Positions 1-12,307 of a DNA stretch of 64,000 nucleotides are shown here, in pieces. This stretch comes from Microcebus murinus. Lineage: Eukaryota > Chordata > Mammalia > Primates > Cheirogaleidae. Under the pieces are notes generated by a model that made no database searches, was not told the origin of the DNA, and worked only from the letters and a program-made list of their open reading frames with translations. Position 1 is the stretch's first letter; every line of letters starts with the position of its first letter. The position numbers were made by a program, and so were the translations under genes. Where the stretch lies: positions 992,001 to 1,056,000 of the forward strand of contig NC_134126.1 of NCBI RefSeq assembly GCF_040939455.1. Direction: 5' to 3'.

Positions 1-140
1 ACAGCCAGATCCGCACTGCGCACTGCCTGACCGTCTGCCGTGGGTGAGTGGACACAGTCAGATCCGCACTGCGCCCTGCCTGACCGCCTGTCGTGGGTGA
101 GTGGACACAGCCAGATCCGCAGTGCGCCCGGCCTGACCGT
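1..140. repeat. Left-edge remnant of a 16.6-kb-type block
   Basis: The first ~140 bases do not belong to the block that begins at about 141. They match 16593-16732 and similar sequence near 22157-22296. Shared markers are the CACAGTCAGATCC unit, the CCGCCTGTCG ending and the GCGCCCGGCC variant. The switch at about 131-143 happens in monomer register, as expected for recombination between misaligned repeats. Confidence 0.8.
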
Positions 141-789
141 CTCCAGTGGGCGAGTGGACACAGCCACATCCGGACTGCGCCCTGCCTGCCCGTCTGCCGT
201 GGGCGAGTGGACACAGCCAGATCCGCACTGCGCCCTGCCTGACCGTCTGCCGTGGGTGAGTGGACACAGCACATCCGCACTGCGCCCTGCCTGACCGCCC
301 TCCGTGGGTGAGTGGACACAGCCAGATCCGCACTGCGCCCTGCCTGATCGTCTGCCGTCGGTGAGTGGACACAGCCAGATCCGCACTGCGCCCTGCCTGC
401 CCGTCTGCCATGGGCGAGTGGACACAGCCCGATCCGCACTGCGCCCTGCCTGACCGTCTGCCGTGGGTGAGTGGACACAGCCAGATCCGCACTGCGCCCT
501 GCCTGCCCGTCTGCCGTGGGCGAGTGGACACAGCCAGATCCGCACTGCGCCCTGCCTGATGGTCTGCCGTGGGTGAGTGGACACAGCCAGATCCGCACTG
601 CGCCTTGCCTGCCCATCTCACGTGGGTGAGTGGACACAGCCAGATTCGCACTGCGCCCTGCCTGACCATCTGCCGTGGGTGAGTGGACACAGCCAGATCC
701 GCAATGCGCCCTGCCTGACCGTCTGCCGTGGGTGAGTGGACACTGCCAGATCCGCACTGCGCCCTGCCAGGCCATCTCCCGTGGGCGAG

Positions 790-3535
790 TGGACACACCC
801 CGATCCGCACTGCGCCCTGCCTGACCGTCTTTCGTGGGTGAGTGGACACGGCCGGTTCCGCACTGCGCCCTGCCTGCTCGTCTCCCGTGGGTGAGTGGAC
901 ACAGCCAGATCCGCACTGCGCCCTGCCTGCTCGTCTTCCGTGGGTGAGTGGACACAGCCAGATCCGCCCTGCGCCCTGCCTGCCCGTCTCCCCTGGGCGA
1001 GTGGACACAGCCAGATCCGCACTGCGCTCTGCCTGCCCGTCTGCCGTGGGCGAGTGGACACAGCCAGATCCGCACTGCGCCCTGCCTGCCCGTCTGCTGT
1101 GGGTGAGTGGACACAGCCAGATCCGCACTGCGCCCTGCCTCACCGCCTGCCGTGGGTGAGTGGACACAGCCAGATCCGCACTGCGCCCTGCCTGCCCGTC
1201 TCCCGTGGGCGAGTGGACACAGCCAGATCCGCACTGCGCCCTGCCTGACCGTCTGCCGTGGATGAGTGGACACAGCCAGATCCAGACTGCGCCCTGCCTG
1301 TCCGTCTGCCGTGGGTGAGTGAACACAGCCCGATCCGCACTGCGCCCTGCCTGACCGTCCTTCGTGGGTGAGTGGACACCGCCAGATCCGCACTGCGCCC
1401 TGCCTGCCCGTCTCCCGTGGGCGAGTGGACACAGCCAGATCCGCACTGCGCGCTGCTTGCCCGTCTGTCGTGGGCGAGTGGACACAGCCATATCCGCACT
1501 ACGCCCTGCCTGACCGTCTGCCGTGGGTGAGTGGACACAGCCAGATCCACACTGCGCCCTGCCTGCCCGTCTGCCGTGGGCGAGCAGACACAGCCAGATC
1601 CGAACTGCGCACTGCCTGACCATCTGCCGTGGGGGACACAGCCAGATCCGCACTGCGCCCTGCCTGACCGTCTGCCGTCGGTGAGTGGACACAGCCAGAT
1701 CCACACTGCACCCTGCCTGCCCGTCTGCCGTGGGCGAGCGGACACAGCCAGATCCGCACTGCGCGCTGCCTGCCCGTCTGTCGTGGGCGAGTGGACACAG
1801 CCATATCCGCACTACGCCCTGCCTGACCGTCTGCCGTGGGTGAGTGGACACAGCCAGATCCGCACTGCGCCCTGCATTCCCGTCACCCGTGGGCGAGTGG
1901 ACACAGCCAGATCCGCACTGCGCCCTGCCTGACCGCCTGCCGTGGGTGAGTGGACACAGCCAGATCCGCACTGCGCCCTGCCAGGCCATCTCCCGTGGGC
2001 GAGTGGACACAGCCAGATCCGCACTGCGCCCTGCCTGCCCGTCTCCCGTCGGTGAGTGGACACAGCCAGATCCGCACTGCGCCATGCCTGACCGCCTGTC
2101 GTGGGTGAGTGGACACAGACAGATCCGCACTGCGCCCTGCCTGACCGTCTGCCGTGGGTGAGTGGACACAGCCCGATCCGCACTGCGCCCTGCCTGACCG
2201 TCTTTCGTGGGTGAGTGGACACGGCCGGTTCCGCACTGCGCCCTGCCTGCTCGTCTCCCGTGGGTGAGTGGACACAGCCAGATCCGCACTGCGCCCTGAC
2301 TGCTCGTCTTCCGTGGGTGAGTGGACACAGCCAGATCCGCCCTGCGCCCTGCCTGCCCGTCTCCCCTGGGCGAGTGGACACAGCCAGATCCGCACTGCGC
2401 TCTGCCTGCCCGTCTGCCGTGGGCGAGTGGACACAGCCAGATCCGCACTGCGCCCTGCCTGCCCGTCTGCTGTGGGTGAGTGGACACAGCCAGATCCGCA
2501 CTGCGCCCTGCCTCACCGCCTGCCGTGGGTGAGTGGACACAGCCAGATCCGCACTGCGCCCTGCCTGCCCGTCTCCCGTGGGCGAGTGGACACAGCCAGA
2601 TCCGCACTGCGCCCTGCCTGACCGTCTGCCGTGGATGAGTGGACACAGCCAGATCCAGACTGCGCCCTGCCTGTCCGTCTGCCGTGGGTGAGTGAACACA
2701 GCCCGATCCGCACTGCGCCCTGCCTGACCGTCCTTCGTGGGTGAGTGGACACCGCCAGATCCGCACTGCGCCCTGCCTGCCCGTCTCCCGTGGGCGAGTG
2801 GACACAGCCAGATCCGCACTGCGCGCTGCTTGCCCGTCTGTCGTGGGCGAGTGGACACAGCCATATCCGCACTACGCCCTGCCTGACCGTCTGCCGTGGG
2901 TGAGTGGACACAGCCAGATCCACACTGCGCCCTGCCTGCCCGTCTGCCGTGGGCGAGCAGACACAGCCAGATCCGAACTGCGCACTGCCTGACCATCTGC
3001 CGTGGGGGACACAGCCAGATCCGCACTGCGCCCTGCCTGACCGTCTGCCGTCGGTGAGTGGACACAGCCAGATCCACACTGCGCCCTGCCTGCCCGTCTG
3101 CCGTGGGCGAGCGGACACAGCCAGATCCGCACTGCGCGCTGCCTGCCCGTCTGTCGTGGGCGAGTGGACACAGCCATATCCGCACTACGCCCTGCCTGAC
3201 CGTCTGCCGTGGGTGAGTGGACACAGCCAGATCCGCACTGCGCCCTGCATGCCCGTCACCCGTGGGCGAGTGGACACAGCCAGATCCGCACTGCGCCCTG
3301 CCTGACCGCCTGCCGTGGGTGAGTGGACACAGCCAGATCCGCACTGCGCCCTGCCAGGCCATCTCCCGTGGGCGAGTGGACACAGCCAGATCCGCACTGC
3401 GCCCTGCCTGCCCGTCTCCCGTCGGTGAGTGGACACAGCCAGATCCGCACTGCGCCATGCCTGACCGCCTGTCGTGGGTGAGTGGACACAGCCAGATCCG
3501 CACTGCGCCCTGCCTGACCGTCTGCCGTGGGTGAG
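790..3535. repeat. 26-monomer tandem doublet, period 1,373 bp
   Basis: Copy 1 is about 790-2162 and copy 2 about 2163-3535. The period is 26x53 minus 5. The missing 5 bp are TGAGT in one monomer per copy, giving GTGGGGGACAC near 1630 and 3003. The copies share the CGGCCGGTTCC unit (851, 2224), CTGCTCGTCTTCC, a GAGTGAACACAG unit and the CCTTCG unit (1359, 2732). They differ at a few bases, for example CTGCATTCCC (about 1872) against CTGCATGCCC (about 3245). The high identity points to a recent in-register duplication. Confidence 0.88.
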
Positions 3536-4209
3536 TGGACACAGCCAGATCCGCACTGCGCCCTGCCTGCCCGTCTGCCGTGGGTGAGTGGATACAGCCA
3601 GATTCGCACTGCGCCCTGCCTGACCGTCTCCCGTGGGTGAGTGGACACAGCCAGATCCGTACTGCGCCTTGCCTGCCCATCTCACGTGGGTGAGTGGACA
3701 CAGCCAGATCCGCACTGCGCCCTACCTGCCCGTCTCCCGTGGGTGAGTGGACACAGCCAGATCCGCACTGCACCCTGCCTGACCGTCCTTCGTGGGTGAG
3801 TGGACACCGCCAGATCCGCACTGCGCCCTGCCTGCACGTCTCCCGTGGGTGAGTGGACACAGCCAGATCCTCACTGCGCCCTGCCTGCCCGTCTCCCGTC
3901 GGTGAGTGGACACAGCCAGATCCGCACTGCGCACTGCCTGCCCGTCTCCGGTGGGTGAGTGGACACAGCCAGATCCGCACTACGCCCTGCCTGCCCGTCT
4001 GTCGTGGGCGAGTGGACACAGCCAGATCCGCACTGCGCACTGCCTGACTCTCTGCCGAGGGTGAGTGTACACAGCCAGATCCGCACTGCGCTCTGCCTGA
4101 CCGCCTGCCGTTGGTGAGTGGACACAGCCAGATCCGCACTGCGATCTGCCTGACCGTCTGCCGTGGGAGAGTGGACACAGCCAGATCCGCACCTCGCCCT
4201 GCCTGCCCG

Positions 4210-5060
4210 TCTGCCGTGGGCGAGTGGAATCAGCCAGATCCGCACTGCGCCCTGCCTGACCGTCTGCCGTGGGTGAGTGGACACAGCCAGATCCGCACTG
4301 CGCCCTGCCTAACCGCCTTCCGTGGGTGGGTGGACACAGCCAGATCCGCCCTGCGCCCTGCCTGCCCGTCTCCCCTGGGCGAGTGGACACAGGCAGATCC
4401 GCACTGCGCTCTGCCTGCCCGTCTACCGTGGGCGAGTGGACACAGCCAGATCCGCACAGCGCCCTGCCTGCCCGTCTCCCTGGGGCGAGTGGACACAGCC
4501 AGATCCGCACTGCGCCCTGCCTGCCCTTCTGCCGTGGGTGAGTGGACACAGCCAGATCCGCACTGCGCCCTGCCTGATCGTCTGCCGTCGGTGAGTGGAC
4601 ACAGCCAGATCCACACTGCGCCCTGCTGCCCGTCTGCCGTGGGCGAGTGGACACAGCCCGATCCGCACTGCGCCCTGCCTGACCGTCTGCCGTGGGTGAG
4701 TGGACACAGCCAGATCCGCACTGCGCCCTGCCTGCCCGTCTGCCGTGGGCGAGTGGACACAGCCAGATCCGCACTGCGCCCTGCCTGACGGTCTGCCGTG
4801 GGTGAGTGGACACAGCCAGATCCACACAGCGCACTGCCTGCCCCTCTGCCGTGGGCGAGTGGACACAGCCAGATCCGCACTGCGCCCTGCCTGACCGTCT
4901 GCCGTGGGTGAGTGGACACAGCCAGAACCGCACTGCGCCCTGCCTGCCCGTCTCCCGTGGGCGAGTGGACACAGCCAGATCCGCACTGCGCCCTGCCTGC
5001 CCGTCTCCCGTGGGAGAGTGGACACAGCCAGATCCGCACTGCGCCCTGCCTGACCGTCTG
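4210..5060. repeat. 16-monomer higher-order block, copy 1
   Basis: Diagnostic monomers in order are GAGTGGAATCAGCC, CCTAACCGCCTTCCG then GTGGGTGGGTGGACAC (about 4321), CCCCTGGGCGAG, GTCTACCGTGGG, CCCTGGGGCGAG, a 1-bp-deleted CCCTGCTGCCCG (about 4621), TGACGGTCTGCC, CCACACAGCGCAC and CCAGAACCGCAC. Private variants are CACAGGCAGATCC (about 4390) and CGCACAGCGCCC (about 4454). The same private variants recur in the copy at 51955, so that copy is its direct partner. Confidence 0.85.
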
Positions 5061-5280
5061 CCGTCGGTGAGTGGACACAGCCAGATCCACACTGCGCCCT
5101 GCCTGCCCGTCTCCAGTGGGCGAGTGGACACAGCCACATCCGGACTGCGCCCTGCCTGCCCGTCTGCCGTGGGCGAGTGGACACAGCCAGATCCGCACTG
5201 CGCCCTGCCTGACCGTCTGCCGTGGGTGAGTGGACACAGCCACATCCGCACTGCGCCCTGCCTGACCGCCCTCCGTGGGT

Positions 5281-5310
5281 GAGTGGACACAGCCATGGGC
5301 GAGTGGACAC
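5281..5310. repeat. Truncated monomer junction (33-bp deletion)
   Basis: At about 5288-5300 CACAGCC is followed directly by ATGGGCGAG, omitting monomer positions 21-53. Elsewhere (about 374-415) the same neighbours are joined through a full CCAGATCC...CTGCC segment plus one more monomer, so the loss is 33 bp or 33+53 bp. The identical junction at about 53033-53045 shows that it predates the long-range duplication. Confidence 0.8.
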
Positions 5311-6453
5311 AGCCCGATCCGCACTGCGCCCTGCCTGACCGTCTGCCGTGGGTGAGTGGACACAGCCAGATCCGCACTGCGCCCTGCCTGCCCGTCTGCC
5401 GTGGGCGAGTGGACACAGCCCGATCCGCACTGCGCCCTGCCTGACCGTCTTTCGTGGGTGAGTGGACACGGCCGGTTCCGCACTGCGCCCTGCCTGCTCG
5501 TCTCCCGTGGGTGAGTGGACACAGCCAGATCCGCACTGCGCCCTGCCTGACCGTCTGCCGTGGATGAGTGGACACAGCCAGATCCAGACTGCGCCCTGCC
5601 TGTCCGTCTGCCGTGGGTGAGTGAACACAGCCCGATCCGCACTGCGCCCTGCCTGACCGTCCTTCGTGGGTGAGTGGACACCGCCAGATCCGCACTGCGC
5701 CCTGCCTGCCCGTCTCCCGTGGGCGAGTGGACACAGCCAGATCCGCACTGCGCGCTGCTTGCCCGTCTGTCGTGGGCGAGTGGACACAGCCATATCCGAA
5801 CTACGCCCTGCCTGACCGTCTGCCGTGGGTGAGTGGACACAGCCAGATCCACACTGCGCCCTGCCTGCCCGTCTGCCGTGGGCGAGCGGACACAGCCAGA
5901 TCCGAACTGCGCACTGCCTGACCATCTGCCGTGGGTGAGTGGACACAGCCAGATCCGCACTGCGCCCTGCCTGACCGCCTGTCGTGGATGAGTGGACACA
6001 GCCAGATCCGCACTGCGACCTGCCTGCCCGTCTGCCGTGGGTGAGTGGACACAGCCAGATCCACAGTGCGCCCTGCCTGCCCGTCTGCCGTGGGTGAGTG
6101 GACACAGCCAGATCCGCACTGCGCCCTGCCTGCCTGTCTCCCGTCAGTGAGTGGACACAGCCAGATCCGCTCTGCGCCCTGCCTGCCCGTCTCCCGTGGG
6201 TGAGTGGACACAGCCAGATCTGCACTGCGCCCTGCCTGCCCGTCTCCGGTGTGTGAGTGGACACAGCCAGATCCGCACTGCGCCTGCCTGACCGTCTCCC
6301 GTCAGTGAGTGGACACAGTCAGATCCGCACTGCGCCCTGCCTGACCGCCTGCCGTGGGCGAGTGGACACAGCCAGATCCGAACTGCGCCCTGCCGGACCG
6401 TCTGCCGTGGGCGAGTGGACACAGCCTGATCCACACTGCGCCCTGCCTGCCCG

Positions 6454-7304
6454 TCTGCCGTGGGCGAGTGGAAACAGCCAGATCCGCACTGCGCCCTGCC
6501 TGACCGTCTGCCGTGGGTGAGTGGACACAGCCAGATCCGCACTGCGCCCTGCCTAACCGCCTTCCGTGGGTGGGTGGACACAGCCAGATCCGCCCTGCGC
6601 CCTGCCTGCCCGTCTCCCCTGGGCGAGTGGACACAGCCAGATCCGCACTGCGCTCTGCCTGCCCGTCTACCGTGGGCGAGTGGACACAGCCAGATCCGCA
6701 CTGCGCCCTGCCTGCCCGTCTCCCTGGGGCGAGTGGACACAGCCAGATCCGCACTGCGCCCTGCCTGCCCTTCTGCCGTGGGTGAGTGGACACAGCCAGA
6801 TCCACACTGCGCCCTGCCTGATCGTCTGCCGTCGGTGAGTGGACACAGCCAGATCCGCACTGCGCCCTGCTGCCCGTCTGCCGTGGGCGAGTGGACACAG
6901 CCCGATCCGCACTGCGCCCTGCCTGACCGTCTGCCGTGGGTGAGTGGACACAGCCATATCCGCACTGCGCCCTGCCTGCCCGTCTGCCGTGGGCGAGTGG
7001 ACACAGCCAGATCCGCACTGCGCCCTGCCTGACGGTCTGCCGTGGGTGAGTGGACACAGCCAGATCCACACAGCGCACTGCCTGCCCCTCTGCCGTGGGC
7101 GAGTGGACACAGCCAGATCCGCACTGCGCCCTGCCTGACCGTCTGCCGTGGGTGAGTGGACACAGCCAGAACCGCACTGCGCCCTGCCTGCCCGTCTCCC
7201 GTGGGCGAGTGGACACAGCCAGATCCGCACTGCGCCCTGCCTGCCCGTCTCCCGTGGGCGAGTGGACACAGCCAGATCCGCACTGCGCCCTGCCTGACGG
7301 TCTG
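6454..7304. repeat. 16-monomer higher-order block, copy 2
   Basis: The marker order is the same as in the copy at 4210, at offset 2,244 bp. That is 43x53 minus the 33-bp deletion near 5290 and two 1-bp deletions. It differs by GTGGAAACAGCC instead of GGAATCAGCC, by CCACACTGCG before CTGATCG (about 6801) and by CCATATCCGC (about 6955). These differences are shared with the copy at 54199. Confidence 0.85.
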
Positions 7305-8730
7305 CCGTGGGTGAGTGGACACAGCCAGATCCGCACTGCGCCTCTCCTGCCCATCTCACGTGGGTGAGTGGACACAGCCAGATCCGCACTGCGCCCTACA
7401 TGCCCGTCTCCCGTGGGTGAGTGGACACAGCCAGATCCGCACTGCACCCTGCCTGACCGTCCTTCGTGGGTGAGTGGACACCGCCAGATCCGCACTGCGC
7501 CCTGCCTGCCCGTCTGCCGTGGGCGAGCGGACCCAGCCAGATCCGCACTGCGCCCTGCCTGCCCGTCTCCAGTGGGCGAGTGGACACAGCCAGATCCGGA
7601 CTGCGCCCTGCCTGCCCGTCTGCCGTGGGCGAGTGGACACAGCCAGATCCGAAATGCGCCCTGCCTGACCGTCTGCCGTGGGTGAGTGGACACAGCCAGA
7701 TCCGCACTGCGCCCTGCCTGACCGCCTGCCGTGGGTGAGTGGACACAGCCAGATCCGCACTGCGCCCTGCATGCCCGTCACCCGTGGGCGAGTGGACACA
7801 GCCAGATCCGCACTGCGCCCTGCCTGCCCGTCTGCCGTGGGTGAGTGGATACAGCCAGATTCGCACTGCGCCCTGCCTGACCGTCTGCCGTGGGTGAGTG
7901 GACACAGCCAGATCCGCAATGCGCCCTGCCTGACCGTCTGCCGTGGGTGAGGGGACACAGCCAGATCCGCACTGCGCCCTGCCAGGCCATCTCCCGTGGG
8001 CGAGTGGACACAGCCAGATCCGCACTGCGCCCTGCCTGCCCGTCTCCCGTCGGTGAGTGGACACAGCCAGATCCGTACTGCGCCCTGCCTGACCGCCTGT
8101 CGTGGGTGAGTGGACACAGCCAGATCCGCACTGCGCCCTGCCTGACCGTCTGCCGTGGGTGAGTGGACACAGCCAGATCCGCACTGCGCCCTGCCTGCCC
8201 GTCTGCCGTGGGTGAGTGGATACAGCCAGATTCGCACTGCGCCCTGCCTGACCGTCTCCCGTGGGTGAGTGGACACAGCCAGATCCGCACTGCGCCTTGC
8301 CTGCCCATCTCACGTGGGTGAGTGGACACAGCCAGATCCGCACTGCGCCCTACCTGCCCGTCTCCCGTGGGTGAGTGGACACAGCCAGATCCGCACTGCA
8401 CCCTGCCTGACCGTCCTTCGTGGGTGAGTGGACACCGCCAGATCCGCACTGCGCCCTGCCTGCACGTCTCCCGTGGGTGAGTGGACACAGCCAGATCCTC
8501 ACTGCGCCCTGCCTGCCCGTCTCCCGTCGGTGAGTGGACACAGCCAGATCCGCACTTCGCACTGCCTGCCCCTCTCCCGTGGGTGAGTGGACACAGCCAG
8601 ATCCGCACTACGCCCTGCCTGCCCGTCTGTCGTGGGCGAGTGGACACAGCCTGATCCGCACTGCGCACTGCCTGACTCTCTGCCGAGGGTGAGTGTACAC
8701 AGCCAGATCCGCACTGCTCTCTGCCTGACC
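7270..8730. repeat. 38-monomer-offset duplication, copy 1
   Basis: This block matches 9284-10744 at exactly 2,014 bp (38x53), with no net indel. Shared markers are GCCCTACATGCCC, the CCTTCG unit followed by CACCGCC, GAGCGGACCCAG, the CCGAAATGCGCC unit, GTGGATACAGCCAGATTCG, and GAGGGTGAGTGTACAC with GCTCTCTGCC near the end. A third partial copy lies at about 14900-15770 (offset 7,629). Confidence 0.82.
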
Positions 8731-9283
8731 GCCTGCCGTTGGTGAGTGGACACAGCCAGATCCGCACTGCGATCTGCCTGACCGTCTGCCGTGGGTGAGT
8801 GGACACAGCCAGATCCGCACCTCGCCCTGCCTGCCTGTCTGCCGTGGGCGAGTGGACACAGCCAGATCCGCACTGCGCCCTGCCTGACCGTCTGCCGTGG
8901 GTGAGTGGACACAGCCAAATCCGCACTGCGCCCTGCCTGACCGCCTGCCGTGGGTGAGTGGACACAGCCAGATCCGCACTGCGCCCTGCCTGCCGGTCTC
9001 CCGTGGGCGAGTGGACACAGCCAGATCAGCACTGCGCCCTGCCTGACCGTCTGCCGTCAGTGAGTGGACACAGCCAGATCCACACTGCGCCCTGCCTGCC
9101 CGTCTCCAGTTGGCGAGTGGACACAGCCAGATCCGGACTGCGCCCTGCCTGCCCGTCTGCCGTGGGCGAGTGGACACAGCCAGATCCGCACTGCGCCCTG
9201 CCTGACCGTCTGCCGTGGGTGAGTGGACACAGCCAGATCCGCACTGCGCCCTGCCTGCCCGTCTGCCGTGGGCGAGTGGACAC
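8731..9283. repeat. Ordinary monomers between duplicated blocks
   Basis: About ten monomers separate the two copies of the 2,014-bp-offset duplication. They include a CCGTTGGTGAG unit, a GCACCTCGCCC unit and an AGATCAGCAC unit. Nothing but satellite is present. Confidence 0.7.
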
Positions 9284-10744
9284 AGCCAGATCCGCACTGC
9301 GCCCTGCCTGACGGTCTGCCGTGGGTGAGTGGACACAGCCAGATCCGCACTGCGCCTTGCCTGCCCATCTCACGTGGGTGAGTGGACACAGCCAGATCCG
9401 CACTGCGCCCTACATGCCCGTCTCCCGTGGGTGAGTGGTCACAGCCAGATCCGCACTGCACCCTGCCTGACCGTCCTTCGTGGGTGAGTGGACACCGCCA
9501 GATCCGCACTGCGCCCTGCCTGCCCGTCTGCCGTGGGCGAGCGGACCCAGCCAGATCCGCACTGCGCCCTGCCTGCCCGTCTCCAGTGGGCGAGTGGACA
9601 CAGCCAGATCCGGACTGCGCCCTGCCTGCCCGTCTGCCGTGGGCGAGTGGACACAGCCAGATCCGAAATGCGCCCTGCCTGACCGTCTGCCGTGGGTGAG
9701 TGGACACAGGCAGATCCGCACTGCGCCCTGCCTGACCGCCTGCCGTGGGTGAGTGGACACAGCCAGATCCGCACTGCGCCCTGCATGCTCGTCACCCGTG
9801 GGCGAGTGGACACAGCCAGATCCGCACTGCGCCCTGCCTGCCCGTCTGCCGTGGGTGAGTGGATACAGCCAGATTCGCACTGCGCCCTGCCTGACCGTCT
9901 GCCGTGGGTGAGTGGACACAGCCAGATCCGCAATGCGCCCTGCCTGACCGTCTGCCGTGGGTGAGTGGACACAGCCAGATCCGCTCTGCGCCCTGCCAGG
10001 CCATCTCCCGTGGGCGAGTGGACACAGCCAGATCCGCACTGCGCCCTGCCTGCCCGTCTCCCGTCGGTGAGTGGACACAGCCAGATCCGTACTGCGCCCT
10101 GCCTGACCGCCTGTCGTGGGTGAGTGGACACAGCCAGATCCGCACTGCGCCCTGCCTGACCGTCTGCCGTGGGTGAGTGGACACAGCCAGATCCGCACTG
10201 CGCCCTGCCTGCCCGTCTGCCGTGGGTGAGTGGATACAGCCAGATTCGCACTGCGCCCTGCCTGACCGTCTCCCGTGGGTGAGTGGACACAGCCAGATCC
10301 GCACTGCGCCTTGCCTGCCCATCTCACGTGGGTGAGTGGACACAGCCAGAACCGCACTGCGCCCTACCTGCCCGTCTCCCGTGGGTGAGTGGACACGGCC
10401 AGATCCGCACTGCACCCTGCCTGACCGTCCTTCGTGGGTGAGTGGACACCGCCAGATCCGCACTGCGCCCTGCCTGCCCGTCTCCCGTGGGTGAGTGGAC
10501 ACAGCCAGATCCTCACTGCGCCCTGCCTGCCCGTCTCCCGTCGGTGAGTGGACACAGCCAGATCCGCACTGCGCACTGCCTGCCCCTCTCCCGTGGGTGA
10601 GTGGACACAGCCAGATCCGCACTACGCCCTGCCTGCCCGTCTGTCGTGGGCGAGTGGACACAGCCTGATCCGCACTGCGCACTGCCTGACTCTCTGCCGA
10701 GGGTGAGTGTACACAGCCAGATCCGCACTGCTCTCTGCCTGACC
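9284..10744. repeat. 38-monomer-offset duplication, copy 2
   Basis: This is the partner of 7270-8730. It differs at scattered single bases such as GGTCACAGCC (about 9438), CACAGGCAG (about 9708), CATGCTCGTCACC (about 9784) and CCAGAACCGC (about 10350). It then leads into the 2,330-bp doublet, so part of it is shared by both duplications. Confidence 0.82.
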
Positions 10745-12250
10745 GTCTGCCGTGGGTGAGTGGACACAGCCAGATCCACACTGCGCCCTGCCTGCCCGTC
10801 TGCCGTGGGCGAGCGGACACAGCCAGATCCGAACTGCGCACTGCCTGACCATCTGCCGTGGGTGAGTGGACACAGCCAGATCCGCACTGCGCCCTGCCTG
10901 ACCGCCTGTCGTGGGTGAGTGGACACAGCCAGATCCGCACTGCGACCTGCCTGCCCGTCTGCCGTGGGTGAGTGGACACAGCCAGATCCACAGTGCGCCC
11001 TGCCTGCCCGTCTGCCGTGGGTGAGTGGACACAGCCAGATCCGCACTGCGCCCTGCCTGCCTGTCTCCCGTCAGTGAGTGGACACAGCCAGATCCGCACT
11101 GCGCCCTGCCTGCCCGTCTCCCGTGGGTGAGTGGACACAGCCAGATCTGCACTGCGCCCTGCCTGCCCGTCTCCGGTGTGTGAGTGGACACAGCCAGATC
11201 CGCACTGCGCCTGCCTGCCCGTCTCCCGTCAGTGAGTGGACACAGTCAGATCCGCACTGCGCCCTGCCTGACCGCCTGCCGTGGGCGAGTGGACACAGCC
11301 AGATCCGAACTGCGCCCTGCCGGACCGTCTGCCGTGGGCGAGTGGACACAGCCTGATCCACACTGCGCCCTGCCTGCCCGTCTGCCGTGGGCGAGTGGAA
11401 ACAGCCAGATCCGCACTGCGCCCTGCCTGACCGTCTGCCGTGGGTGAGTGGACACAGCCCGGTCCGCACTGCGCCCTGCCTAACCGCCTTCCGTGGGTGG
11501 GTGGACACAGCCAGATCCGCCCTGCGCCCTGCCTGCCCGTCTTCCCTGGGCGAGTGGACACAGCCAGATCCGCACTGCGCTCTGCCTGCCCGTCTACCGT
11601 GGGCGAGTGGACACAGCCAGATCCGCACTGCGCCCTGCCTGCCCGTCTCCCTGGGGCGAGTGGACACAGCCAGATCCGCACTGCGCCCTGCCTGCCCTTC
11701 TGCCGTGGGTGAGTGGACACAGCCAGATCCGCACTGCGCCCTGCCTGATCGTCTGCCGTCGGTGAGTGGACACAGCCAGATCCACACTGCGCCCTGCTGC
11801 CCGTCTGCCGTGGGCGAGTGGACACAGCCCGATCCGCACTGCGCCCTGCCTGACCGTCTGCCGTGGGTGAGTGGACACAGCCAGATCCGCACTGCGCCCT
11901 GCCTGCCCGTCTGCCGTGGGCGAGTGGACACAGCCAGATCCGCACTGCGCCCTGCCTGACGGTCTGCCGTGGGTGAGTGGACACAGCCAGATCCACACAG
12001 CGCACTGCCTGCCCCTCTGCCGTGGGCGAGTGGACACAGCCAGATCCGCACTGCGCCCTGCCTGACCGTCTGCCGTGGGTGAGTGGACACAGCCAGAACC
12101 GCACTGCGCCCTGCCTGCCCGTCTCCCGTGGGCGAGTGGACACAGCCAGATCCGCACTGCGCCCTGCCTGCCCGTCTCCAGTGGGCGAGTGGACACAGCC
12201 AGATCCGGACTGCGCCCTGCCTGCCCGTCTGCCGTGGGCGAGTGGACACA
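9925..12250. repeat. 44-monomer block, copy 1 of a near-tandem doublet
   Basis: It is paired with 12308-14580. The offset is 2,383 bp up to about 10500, then 2,330 bp, because copy 2 lacks the monomer carrying CCTCACTGCG. The value 2,330 equals 44x53 minus 2. The two missing bases come from the monomers GCGCCTGCCTG (about 11207) and CCCTGCTGCCC (about 11795). Inside is a 16-monomer block. Confidence 0.85.
11381..12231. repeat. 16-monomer higher-order block, copy 3
   Basis: The marker order is that of the copy at 6454, including GTGGAAACAGCC. Variants shared only with the copy at 13711 are CACAGCCCGGTCCGC (about 11453) and GTCTTCCCTGGGCG (about 11540). Confidence 0.85.
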
Positions 12251-12307
12251 GCCACATCCGGACTGCGCCCTGCCTGCCCGTCTGCCGTGGGCGAGTGGAC
12301 ACAGCCA

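Larger units (their letters stand above)
141..7925. repeat. Long-range duplicated segment, left copy
   Basis: This ~7.8-kb stretch recurs at 47939-55670. The offset is 47,798 bp up to about 1838 and 47,745 bp from about 1891, because the right copy lacks one monomer (about 1838-1890). Rare markers are shared: the 1-bp-deleted CACAGCACATCC at 263-274 and 48061-48072, the 5-bp deletions near 1630 and 3003, the CGGCCGGTTCC units, and the CACAGCCATGGGCG deletion unit near 5290. Differences are few, for example a T at about 753 where the right copy reads CACAGCC. The block contains a 1,373-bp tandem doublet and two copies of the 16-monomer block. Confidence 0.9.

Noticed and set aside
5281..5310. 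CCATGGGCG as a Kozak-like start of a gene
   Set aside because: The ATG arises at a 33-bp deletion junction or from a CpG-to-CpA change in GCCGTGGG monomers, and recurs at equivalent monomer positions. The plus frame behind it soon meets TGA.
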